Assembly (NCBI RefSeq): GCF_004210375.1
Contig: NC_134830.1
Span: forward strand, 7,192,001 to 7,256,000
Direction of reading: 5' to 3'
Length of the DNA stretch: 64,000 nucleotides
Source: Tachypleus tridentatus
Taxonomy: Eukaryota; Arthropoda; Merostomata; Xiphosura; Limulidae
This document shows positions 22,901 to 35,300 of this stretch, piece after piece. Position 1 is the stretch's first letter, and every line of letters begins with the position of its first letter. Made by a program: the position numbers and the translations under genes. The notes beneath the pieces are model-generated. The model ran no database searches and had not been told where the DNA came from. It saw nothing but the letters and a program-made list of their open reading frames with translations.

Positions 22901-25900
22901 TTTTTTTTTTACTGAATACTTTCATGTATTTCTTTCTTTACTGAAATCTCTCATGCATTTCTTTCTTTACAGAATACTCACATGTATTTCTTTCTCTACT
23001 GTATACTCTCATGTATTTCTTTCTTCTCTGAATATTCTAAAGAATTTCTTTCTTCAGTGAATACTCTCTTGTATATCTTTCTTTACTTAACACTCTAATG
23101 TATATTTTTTTACTGAATACACTCATGTATTTCTTTCTTTATTGAATACTCTCTTGTATTTCTTTGTTTACTTAACACTCTCATGAATTTGTTTCTTTAC
23201 TGAATACTCTCATGCATTTCGTTTTTTACTGAATACTCTCATGTATTTCTTTCTTCTCTGAATATTCTAAAGAATTTCTTTCTTTACTGAATACTCTCAT
23301 GTATTTTTATCCTTACTGAACACTCTCATGTATATTTTTTTTGAATACACTCATGTATTTCTTTCTGTACTGAATACTCTCATGTATTTCTTTATCCAAT
23401 GAATACTCTCATCAATTTCTTTCTCTACTGAATACTCTGATGAATTTCTTTCTTTACTGAATACTTTCATGTATTTCTTTCTTTACTGAACACTCTCATG
23501 TATTTCTTTTTTTACTGAACACTCTTACGTACTTCTTTTTTTACTGAATACTCTCATGTATTTCTTTCTTTACTGAAATCTCTCATGCATTTCTTTCTTT
23601 ACAGAATACTCACATGTATTTCTTTCTTTACTGTATACTCTCATGTATTTCTTTCTTCACTGAATACTCTCATGTATTTCTTTCTTTACTGAACACTCTC
23701 ATGTATATTTTTTTACTGAATACACTCATGTATTTCTTTTTTTATTGAATACTCTCTTGTATTTCTTTCTTTACTTAACACTCTCATGAATTTGTTTCTT
23801 TACTGAATACTCTCATGCATTTCGTTTTTTACTGAATACTCTCATGTATTTCTTTCTTTACTTAACTCTCTCATGTATTTCTTTTTTCTCTGAGTACTCT
23901 CCTGTATTTCTTTCTTTACTGATTACTCTGATTAAATTCTTTCTTTACTGAATATTCTCATGTATTTTCTTCTCTTCTGAATACTTTCATGCATTTTTTT
24001 CTTAAATAAATACTCTCATGTACTTCTTACTCTACTGAATACTCTCATGTATTTCTTTCTCTACTGAATACTCTCATGTATTTCTTTCTCCACTGAATAC
24101 TCTCATGAATTTCTTTCTCTACTGAATACTCTCATGTATTTCTTTTCTTTACTGAATACTATCATATATTTCTTTCTTTACTGAATACTCACATTGATTT
24201 CTTTCTCTACTGAATACTCTTATGTATTTTTTCTCCACTAAATACTCTGATGAATTTCGTTCTTTACTAAATACTCTCATGTATTTTTTTCCCTACTGAA
24301 TACTCTGATGAATTTCGTTCTTTACTAAACACTCTCATGTATTTCTTCTTTTTTTGAATACTATTATGTATTTCTTTCTCTACTGAACACTCTCATATAT
24401 TTCTTTCTTTACTGAATACTCTCACGTATTTTTTTCTTTATTGAACACTCTCATGTATTTTTTTCTCTCTCCTGAATAATCTCATGTATTTTTTCTCCAC
24501 TGAATACTCTAATGTATTTCTTTCTTTACTGAATACTTTCATGTATATTTTCTTTACTAAATACTCTCAAGTATTTCTATCAGAACTGAACACTCTCATG
24601 CATTTTTTTCTTTAATGAACACTCTCATGTATTTTTTCTTTCCTGAACTCTCTCATGTATTTCTTTGTCTACTTAATGCTTTTATTAATTTTTTCGCTAC
24701 TGAAAACTCTCATATATCTTATTTTTTCTGAATTCTCTCATGTATATTTTCTTTACTGAATACTCTCATGTATGTCTTTCTTTTAAGAATACTCTCATGT
24801 GTTTCTTTCTTTACTGAATACTCTCTGGTATTTCTTTCTCTACTGAACCTCTCATGTATTTGTTTCTTTACTGAATACTCTCATGCATTTCGTTTTTTAC
24901 TGAATACTCTCATGTATTTTTTTCTTTACTGAACACTCACATGTATTTACTCTTTACTGAACACCATCATGTATTTCTTTCTTTACTGAATGATCTAATA
25001 TATTTCTTTCTCCACTGAATACTCTCATGTATTTCATTCTCCACTGAATACTCTCTCGTATTTCTATCTTTACTGAACACTCTCATGCATTTTTTTCTTT
25101 ACTGAAAACTCTCATGTATTTTTTTTTTACTGAATACTCTCATATATTTCTTTCTCTACTGAATACTCCCATGTATTTTTTTCTCTACTGAATACTCTCA
25201 TGTATTTCTTTCTTAAATAAATACTCTCATGTACTTCTTACTCTACTGAATACTCTCATGTATTTCTTTCTCTACTGAATACTCTCATGTATTTCTTTCT
25301 CCACTGATTACTCTGATGAATTTCTTTCTTTACTGAATATTCTCATGTATTTCTTCTTTTTCTGAAAACTCTCATGTATTTCTTTCTCTACTAAATAATC
25401 TCATGTATTTTGTTCTTCACTGAATACTCTAATGTATTTCATTCTTTACTGAACACTCTCATGTATTTCTTTCTTTACTGAAAACTCTTATGTATTTCTT
25501 TCTTTATTGAATACTCTCATGCATTTCTTTCTTTACTGAACATTCTCATGTATATTTTCTTTTCTGAATACCCTCATATATTTCTTTCTCTACTGAATAC
25601 TCTCATGTATTTCCTTCTCCACTGAATACTCTCATGAATTTCTTTCTCTACTAAATACTCTGATGTATTTCTTCCTCCACTGAATACTCTGATGAATTTG
25701 TTTCTTTACTGAATACTCTCATGCATTTCGTATTTTACTGAATACTCTTATGTATTTCTTTCTTTACTGAATACTCTCATGTATTTTTTCTTTACTGAAC
25801 ACCCTCATGTATTTCTTTCTTTACTGAACACTCTCATGTATTTCTTTGTCTACTGAATGCTCTCATGTATTTCTTTCTCCACTGAATACTCTCATGTATT

Positions 25901-28900
25901 TCATTCTCCACTGAATACTCTCATGTATTTCTTTCTTTCCTGAGTACTTTGATAAATTTCTTTCTTTACTGAACTCTCTCATGTATTTCTTTCTTTACTA
26001 AATACTCTCTTGTATGTCTATCTTTACTGAACACTCTCATGCATTTTTTTCCTTACTGAAAATTCTCATGTATATTTTTTTTACTGAATACCCTCATATA
26101 TTTCTTTCTCTACTGAATACTCTCATGTATTTATTTCTTAAATGAATACTCTCATGTATTTCTTTCTCCACTGATTACTCTGATGAATTTCTTTCTTTAC
26201 TGAATATTCTCATGTATTTCTTTCTCTACTAAATAATCTCATGCATTTCTTTTTTACTGAATGCTCTAATGTAATTTTTTTCTTTACTGAATACTCTGAT
26301 TTATTTATTTCTTCACTGAATACTCTGATGAATTTCGTTCTTTACTGAATACTCTCATGTATTTCTTCTTTTTTTGAATACTATTATGTGGTTCTTTCTT
26401 TACTTAACTCTCTCATGTATTTCTTTCTTCTCTAAGTACTCTCATGCATTTCATTCTTTACTGAACACTCACATGTATTTTTTCTCCACTGAATACTCTC
26501 TCGTATTTCTATCTTTACTGATCACTTTAATGCATTTTTTCTTTACTTACAACTCTCATGAATATTTTCTTTACTGAATACTCTCATGTATTTTTTCTCT
26601 ACTGAATACTCTCCTGTATTTCTTTCTCCACTGATTACTCTGATGAAATTCTTTCTTTACTGAATATTCTCATGTATTTCTTCTTTTTCTGAATACTCTC
26701 ATGTATTTCTTTCTTTACTGAATACTCTCATGTATTTCTTTTTTTACTGAATACTCTCATGTATTTCTTTCTTTACTGAACACTCTCATGTATTTCTTTC
26801 TTTACTAAATACTCTCATTTATTTTTTCTTTACAGATCATTTTAACGTATTTCTTTTTTCACTGAACACTCTCATGTATTTCTTTCTTTACTGAATACTC
26901 TCATGTATTTATTTCTTTACTGAATACTTTCATGTATTTTTTTAATGAACACTCTCATGTATTTTTTTTACTGAACACTCTCATGTATTTCTTTCTTTAC
27001 TGAATACTCTCATGTATTTCTTTCTTTACTGAACACTCTCATGTATTTCTTTCTTTACTGAATACTCTCATGTATTTCTTTCTTTACTGAATACTCTCAT
27101 GTATTTTTTCTTTATTGAACACTCTCATGTATTTCTTTTTCTGCTGAATAATCTCATTTATTTTTTTCTCCACTGAATACTCTATTGTATTTCTCTCTTT
27201 ACTGAATACTCTCATGTATATTTTCCTTACTGAACTCTCATGTATTTTTTTCTTTCCTGAACTCTCTCATGTATTTTTTTTCTACTGAATGTTTTCATGT
27301 ATTTATTCTCTACTGAAAACTCTCATATATTTCATTTTTCTGAATTCTCTCATGTATATTTTCTTTACTGAATACTCTCATTTATGTCTTTCTTTAATGA
27401 ATACTCTCATGTATTTCTTTCTTTACTGAACACTCTCATGTATTTCTTTCTTCACTGAATACTCTCATGTATTTCTTTCTTTACTGAATACTCTCATGTA
27501 TTTCTTTTTTTACTGATTACTCTGATGAAATTCTTTCTTTACTGAATATTCTCATGTATTTCTTCTTTTTATGAATACTCTCATGTATTTCTTTCTTTAC
27601 TGAACACTCTCATGTATTTCTTTTTTCACTTAATACTCTCATGTATTTCTTTCTTTACTGAACACTCTCATGTATTTCTTTCTTTACTGAATACTCTCAT
27701 GTATTTCTTTCTTTACTGAATACTTTCATGTATTTTTTTAATGAACACTCTCATGTATTCCTTTCTTTACTAAATACTCTCATTTATTTTTTCTTTACAG
27801 ATCATTTTAACGTATTTCTTTCTTCACTGAACACTCTCATGTATTTCTTTTTTTACTGAACACTCTCATGTATTTCTTTCTTTACTGAATACTCTCATGT
27901 ATTTCTTTCTTTACTGAATACTCTCATGTATTTCTTTCTTTACTGAACACTCTCATGTATTTCTTTCTTTACTGAATACTCTCACGTATTTTTTCTTTAT
28001 TGAACACTCTCATGTATTTCTTTTTCTGCTGAATAATCTCATTTATTTTTTTCTCCACTGAATACTCTATTGTATTTCTCTCTTTACTGAATACTCTCAT
28101 GTATATTTTCTTTACTGAACTCTCATGTATTTTTTTCTTTCCTGAACTCTCTCATGTATTTCTTTGTCTACTGAATGTTTTCATGTATCTATTCTCTACT
28201 GAAAACTCTCATATATTTCATTTTTCTGAATTCTCTCATGTATATTTTCTTTACTGAATACTCTCATTTATGTCTTTCTTTTATGAATACTCTCATGTAT
28301 TTCTTTCTTTACTGAATACTCTCTGGTATTTCTTTCTCTACTGAACCCCCTCATGTATTTCTTTCTCCACTGAATACTCTCATGTATTTCTTTCTTCACT
28401 GAATACTCTCATTATTTTTTTTCTCCACAGAATACTCTCATATTTTTCTTTCTTTACTGAATACTCTTATTTATTTATTTCTCTACTGAATACACTCATG
28501 TATTTCTTTCTCTACTGAATATTCTGATGAATTTCTTTCCTTGCTGAATAATCTCATGTATTTCTTTTTTTACTGACTACTCTCATTATTTCTTTCTTTA
28601 CTGAACACTCTCATGTATTTCTTTTTTTACTGAACACTCTTACGTACTTCTTTTTTTACTGAATACTCTCATTATTTCTCTCTTTACTGAAATCTCTCAT
28701 GCATTTCTTTCTTTACAGAATACTCACATGTATTTCTTTCTCTACTATTTACTCTCATGTATTTCTTTCTTCACTGAATACTCTAAAGAATTTCTTTCTT
28801 TACTGAATACTCTCATGTATTTTTTCCTTACTGAACACTCTCATGTATATTTTTTTACTGAATACACTCATGTATTTCTTTCTTTATTGAATACTCTCTT

Positions 28901-30500
28901 GTATTTCTTTCTTTACTTAACACTCTCATGTATTTGTTTCTTTACTGAATACTCTCATGCATTTCGTTTTTTACTGAATACTCTCATGTATTTCTTTCTT
29001 TACTTAACTCTCTCATGTATTTCTTTTTTCTCTGAGTACTCTCCTGTATTTCTTTCTTTACTGATTACTCTGATTAAATTCTTTCTTTACTGAACATTCT
29101 CATGTATATTTTCTTTTCTGAATACCCTCATATATTTCTTTCTCTACTGAATACTCTCATGTATTTCCTTCTCCGCAGAATATTCTCATGAAATTCTTTA
29201 TCTACTGAATACTATCATGTATTTCTTTCTGTACTGAATAATCCCATTGATTTCTTTCTCTACTGAATATTCTCATGTATTTCTTTCTCTACTGAATACT
29301 CTGATGTATTTCTTTCTCCACTGAATACTCTGATAAATTTCGTTCTTTACTAAATACTCTCATGTATTTCTTCTTTTTTTGAATACTATTATGTATTTGT
29401 TTCTTTACTTACCTCTCTCATGTATTTCTTTCTTCACTGACTACTTTCATGTATTTCTTTCTTTACTGAACACTCTCATGTATTTCTTTCTTTACTGAAT
29501 ACTCTCATGTATTTTTTTTTACTGAATAGTCTAATATATTTCTTTCCTTACTGAGTACTCTCATGTATTTTTTTTTACTCAACACTCTCATGTATTTTTT
29601 TCGTCACTGAATACTCTCATGTATTTCTTTCTCTACTGAATACCCTCATGTATTTTTTTTACTGATTACTCTCATCTATTTCTTTCTTTATTCAATACTA
29701 TCTTGTATTTCTTTCTTTACTGAATACTCTCATGTATTTCTTTCTTTACTGAATTCTCTCACGTATTTATTTCTTTTCTTAACACTCTGATGCATATTTT
29801 TCTTTTCTGAACACTTTCACGTATTTTTTCTTTACTGAACACTCTCATGTATTTCTTTTTTTCACTGAATACTCTCATGCATTTCTTTCTTTACTGAACA
29901 CTCTCATGTATTTCTTTCTTTACTGAATACTCTCATGTATTTCTTTCTTTACTGAATACTTTCATGTATTTTTTTAATGAACACTCTCATGTATTCCTTT
30001 CTTTACTAAATACTCTCATGTATTTTTTTTCTTTACTGATCATTTTCATGTATTTCTTTTTTCTTTACTGAATACTCTCATGTATTTCTTTTTTTAATGA
30101 ACACTCTCATGTATTCCTTTCTTTACTAAATACTACCATGCATTTCTTTCTTTACTGAACACTCTCATGTATTTCTTTCTTTACTGAACACTCTCATATA
30201 TTTCTTTCTTTACTGAATAATCTCACGTATTTTTTCTTTATTGAACACTCTCATGTATATCTTTTTCTGCTGAATACTCTCATGTATTTTTTTCCACTGA
30301 ATACTCTCATGTATTTCTTTCTCCACTGAATACTCTCATGTATTTTTTCTTTCTTTACTGAATACTCTCATGTATATTTTCTTTACTGAACTCTCATGTA
30401 TTTTTTTCTTTCCTGAACTCTCTCATGTATTTCTTTGTCTACTGAATGTTTTCATGTATCTATTCTCTACTGAAAACTCTCATATATTTCTTTCTTTACT
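22900..30500. repeat. 29-bp array, second domain with other segmental duplications
   Basis: Here the 2.83-kb pattern fades and other duplications appear. AGATCATTTTAACGTATTTC recurs at 26834 and 27799 (965 bp apart). GAATGTTTTCATGTAT-like units recur at 27287, 28173 and 30444. A block of about 550 bp around 23.4-23.95 kb recurs at about 28.55-29.1 kb: ACTCTTACGTACTTC at 23521 and 28636, GATTACTCTGATTAAATTC at 23921 and 29063. Unequal exchange is the likely origin. Confidence 0.7.
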
Positions 30501-31881
30501 TACTCTCTGAATTCTCTCATGTATTTTTTTCTTTACTGAATACTCTCATGTATTTCTTTCTTTTTTACTTTTATTACTGAATACTCTCATGTATTTCTTT
30601 CTTTACTGAATACTCTCATGTATTTCTTTCTCTACTGAATACTCTCATGTATTTCTTTCTTTACTGAATACTCTCATGTATTTCTTTTCTTCACTGAATA
30701 CTCTCATGTATTTTTTCTTTACTGAATACTCTCATGTACTGAATTCTCATGTATTTCTTTACTGAATACTCTCATGTATTTCTTTCTTTACTGAATACTC
30801 TCATGTATTTCTTTCTTTTACTCATGTATCATGTATTTCTTTACTGAATACTCTCATGTATTTCTTTCTTTACTGAATACTGAATACTCTCATGTATTTC
30901 TTTCTTTACTGAATACTCTCATGTATTTCTTTCTTTACTGAATACTCTCATGTATTTCTTTCTTTACTTCTACTTACTCTCATGTATTTCTTTCTTTACT
31001 GAATACTCTCATGTATTTCTTTCTTTACTGAACATGTATTTTTTTCTTTACTGAATACTCTCATGTATTTCTTTACTGAATACTCTCATGTATTTCTTTC
31101 TTTCACTTTCACTGTACTCTCATGTATTTATTTTCTTTACTGAATAATGTATTTCTTTCTTTACTGAATACTCTCATTTCTGAATACTCTCATGTATTTC
31201 TTTTTTACTGAATACTCTCATGTATTTCTTTCTTTATGTATTTCTTTCTTTACTGAATACTCTCATGTATTTCTTACTGAATTCTCATGTATTTCTTTCT
31301 TACTGAATACTCTCATGTATTTCTTTCTTTACTGAATACTCTCATGTATTTCTTGAATACTCTCATGTATTTCTTTCTTTACTGAACTCTCATGTATACT
31401 ACTCATGTATTTCTTTTCTTCTACTGAATGAACTCTCATGTATTTCTTTCTTTACTGAATACTCTCATGTATTTTTTTCTTTACTGAATACTCTCATGTA
31501 TTTCTTTTACTCTCATGTATTTCTTTCTTTACTGAATACTCTCATGTATTTCTTTCTTTACTGAATACTCTCATGTATTTCTTTCTTTACTGAATACTCT
31601 CATGTATTTCTTTTTTACTGAATACTCTCATGTATTTCTTTCTTTACTGAATACTCTCATGTATTTCTTTTTTCTTTTTACTGAATACTCTCATGTATTT
31701 CTTTCTCTGAATACTGTATGTATTTCTTTCTTTACTGAATACTCTCATGTATTTCTTTCTTTACTGAATACTCTCATGTATTTCTTTCTTTACTGAATAC
31801 TCTGAATATTTCTTTCTTTACTGAATACTCTTTTTTTCTTTACTGAATAACTCTCATGTATTTCTTTCTTTACTGAATACT
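30500..31881. repeat. 29-bp array, terminal part with broken near-consensus units
   Basis: Substitutions almost vanish, but many units are truncated or fused, for example TACTGAATACTGAATACTC near 30880 and shortened units near 31020, 31260 and 31390. This contrasts with the diverged but regular units to the left. It ends at the 500-N gap. The pattern suits a consensus or assembly artefact at a contig end at least as well as real rearrangement. Confidence 0.7.
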
Positions 31882-32381
31882 NNNNNNNNNNNNNNNNNNN
31901 NNNNNNNNNNNNNNNNNNNNNNNNNNNNNNNNNNNNNNNNNNNNNNNNNNNNNNNNNNNNNNNNNNNNNNNNNNNNNNNNNNNNNNNNNNNNNNNNNNNN
32001 NNNNNNNNNNNNNNNNNNNNNNNNNNNNNNNNNNNNNNNNNNNNNNNNNNNNNNNNNNNNNNNNNNNNNNNNNNNNNNNNNNNNNNNNNNNNNNNNNNNN
32101 NNNNNNNNNNNNNNNNNNNNNNNNNNNNNNNNNNNNNNNNNNNNNNNNNNNNNNNNNNNNNNNNNNNNNNNNNNNNNNNNNNNNNNNNNNNNNNNNNNNN
32201 NNNNNNNNNNNNNNNNNNNNNNNNNNNNNNNNNNNNNNNNNNNNNNNNNNNNNNNNNNNNNNNNNNNNNNNNNNNNNNNNNNNNNNNNNNNNNNNNNNNN
32301 NNNNNNNNNNNNNNNNNNNNNNNNNNNNNNNNNNNNNNNNNNNNNNNNNNNNNNNNNNNNNNNNNNNNNNNNNNNNNNNNN
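31882..32381. other. Assembly gap of 500 N
   Basis: Exactly 500 undetermined bases, a conventional placeholder length for a scaffold join of unknown size. The 29-bp array ends and the 50-bp array begins at its two sides, so true adjacency and distance of these arrays are unproven. A nominal open frame crossing the gap (31854-32390) is meaningless. Confidence 0.99.
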
Positions 32382-35300
32382 TAGAACCAAAATTAACTGT
32401 GAGGATCAGCTGTTTCTAGTTTTATAGCTATTAGAACCAAAATTAACTGTGAGGATCAGCTGTTTCTAGTTTTATAGCTATTAGAACCAAAATTAACTGT
32501 GAGGATCAGCTGTTTCTAGTTTTATAGCTATTAGAACCAAAATTAACTGTGAGGATCAGCTGTTTCTAGTTTTATAGCTATTAGAACCAAAATTAACTGT
32601 GAGGATCAGCTGTTTCTAGTTTTATAGCTATTAGAACCAAAATTAACTGTGCTATTAGAGGATGAATTGTTTCTAGTTTTATAGCTATTAGAACCAAAAT
32701 TAACTGTGAGGATCAGCTGTTTCTAGTTTTATAGCTATTAGAACCAAAATTAACTGTGAGGATCAGCTGTTTCTAGTTTTATAGCTATTAGAACCAAAAT
32801 TAACTGTGAGGATCAGCTGTTTCTAGTTTTATAGCTATTAGAACCAAAATTAACTGTGAGGATCAGCTGTTTCTAGTTTTATAGCTATTAGAACCAAAAT
32901 TAACTGTGAGGATCAGCTGTTTCTAGTTTTATAGCTATTAGAACCAAAATTAACTGTGAACCAAAATTAAGGATCAGCTGTTTCTAGTTTTATAGCTATT
33001 AGAACCAAAATTAACTGTGAGGATCAGCTGTTTCTAGTTTTATAGCTATTAGAACCAAAATTAACTGTGAGGATCAGCTGTTTCTAGTTTTATAGCTATT
33101 AGAACCAAAATTAACTGTGAACCAAAATTAAGGATCAGCTGTTTCTAGTTTTATAGCTATTAGAACCAAAATTAACTGTGAGGATCAGCTGTTTCTAGTT
33201 TTATAGCTATTAGAACCAAAATTAACTGTGAGGATCAGCTGTTTCTAGTTTTATAGCTATTAGAACCAAAATTAACTGTGAGGATCAGCTGTTTCTAGTT
33301 TTATAGCTATTAGAACCAAAATTAACTGTGAGGATCAGCTGTTTCTAGTTTTATAGCTATTAGAACCAAAATTAACTGTGAGGATCAGCTGTTTCTAGTT
33401 TTATAGCTATTAGAACCAAAATTAACTGTGAGGATCAGCTGTTTCTAGTTTTATAGCTATTAGAACCAAAATTAACTGTGAGGATCAGCTGTTTCTAGTT
33501 TTATAGCTATTAGAACCAAAATTTTATAGCTGTTTCTAGTTTTATTAGAACCAAAATTAACTGTGAGGATCAGCTGTTTCTAGTTTTATAGCTATTAGAA
33601 CCAAAATTAACTGTGAGGATCAGCTGTTTCTAGTTTTATAGCTATTAGAACCAAAATTAACTGTGAGGATCAGCTGTTTCAGCTGTTTCTAGTTTTATAG
33701 CTATTAGAACCAAAATTAACTGTGAGGATCAGCTGTTTCTAGTTTTATAGCTATTAGAACCAAAATTAACTGTGATCAGCTGTTTCTAGTTTTATAGCTA
33801 TTAGAACCAAAATTAACTGTGAGGATCAGCTGTTTCTAGTTTTATAGCTATTAGAACCAAAATTAACTGTGAGGATCAGCTGTTTCTAGTTTTATAGCTA
33901 TTAGAACCAAAATTAACTGTGAGGATCAGCTGTTTCTAGTTTTATAGCTATTAGAACCAAAATTAACTGTGAGGATCAGCTGTTTCTAGTTTTATAGCTA
34001 TTAGAACCAAAATTAACTGTGAGGATCAGCTGTTTCTAGTTTTATAGCTATTAGAACCAAAATTAACTGTGAGGATCAGCTGTTTCTAGTTTTATAGCTA
34101 TTAGAACCAAAATTAACTGTGAGGATCAGCTGTTTCTAGTTTTATAGCTATTAGAACCAAAATTAACTGTGAGGATCAGCTGTTTCTAGTTTTATAGCTA
34201 TTAGAACCAAAATTAACTGTGAGGATCAGCTGTTTCTAGTTTTATAGCTATTAGAACCAAAATTAACTGTGAGGATCAGCTGTTTCTAGTTTTATAGCTA
34301 TTAGAACCAAAATTAACTGTGAGGATCAGCTGTTTCTAGTTTTATAGCTATTAGAACCAAAATTAACTGTGAGGATCAGCTGTTTCTAGTTTTATAGCTA
34401 TTAGAACCAAAATTAACTGTGAGGATCAGCTGTTTCTAGTTTTATAGCTATTAGAACCAAAATTAACTGTGAGGATCAGCTGTTTCTAGTTTTATAGCTA
34501 TTAGAACCAAAATTAACTGTGAGGATCAGCTGTTTCTAGTTTTATAGCTATTAGAACCAAAATTAACTGTGAGGATCAGCTGTTTCTAGCTATTAGAACC
34601 AAAATTAACTCAGCTGTTTCTAGTTTATAGCTATTAGAACCAAAATTAACTGTGAGGATCAGCTGTTTCAGCTGTTTCTAGTTTTATAGCTATTAGAACC
34701 AAAATTAACTGTGAGGATCAGCTGTTTCTAGTTTTATAGCTATTAGAACCAAAATTAACTGTGAGGATCAGCTGTTTCTAGTTTTATAGCTATTAGAACC
34801 AAAATTAACTGTGAGGATCAGCTGTTTCTAGTTTTATAGCTATTAGAACCAAAATTAACTGTGAGGATCAGCTGTTTCTAGTTTTATAGCTATTAGAACC
34901 AAAATTAACTGTGAGGATCAGCTGTTTCTAGTTTTATAGCTATTAGAACCAAAATTAACTGTGAGGATCAGCTGTTTCTAGTTTTATAGCTATTAGAACC
35001 AAAATTAACTGTGAGGATCAGCTGTTTCTAGTTTTATAGCTATTAGAACCAAAATTAACTGTGAGGATCAGCTGTTTCTAGTTTTATAGCTAGAACCAAA
35101 ATTAACTGTGAACCAAGGATCAGCTGTTTCTAGTTTTATAGCTATTAGAACCAAAATTAACTGTGAGGATCAGCTGTTTCTAGTTTTATAGCTATTAGAA
35201 CCAAAATTAACTGTGAGGATCAGCTGTTTCTAGTTTTATAGCTATTAGAACCAAAATTAACTGTGAGGATCAGCTGTTTCTAGTTTTATAGCTATTAGAA

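Larger units (their letters stand above)
10551..31881. repeat. 29-bp minisatellite array, 21.3 kb, about 735 units
   Basis: Head-to-tail copies of a 29-bp unit; a clean unit is 31561-31589. The core is CTGAATACTCTCATG followed by a pyrimidine tract TATTTCTTTCTTTA. The consensus unit holds 15 T, 6 C, 6 A and 2 G, so the + strand is about 72% pyrimidine for over 21 kb. Units vary by substitution (GAACACTC, GATGAATT, CCACTGAA) and by length of the T tracts. Left of about 22.9 kb the units are arranged in higher-order repeats; right of 30.5 kb they become near-consensus but with many broken units. Open frames inside the array (for example 11323-11517, 28728-29093) have a 29-residue protein period equal to three units and are by-products. 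No function is known to me. Confidence 0.98.

Noticed and set aside
11323-31796. Many 60-120 codon frames rich in Phe, Leu, Tyr and Ser resembling membrane proteins
   Set aside because: All lie in the T-rich 29-bp array; hydrophobicity follows from TTT/TTC/CTT codons. They have no common start or end and the same peptide recurs with each higher-order copy.
31854-32390. 178-codon frame spanning the N run
   Set aside because: Almost entirely undetermined residues across an assembly gap.
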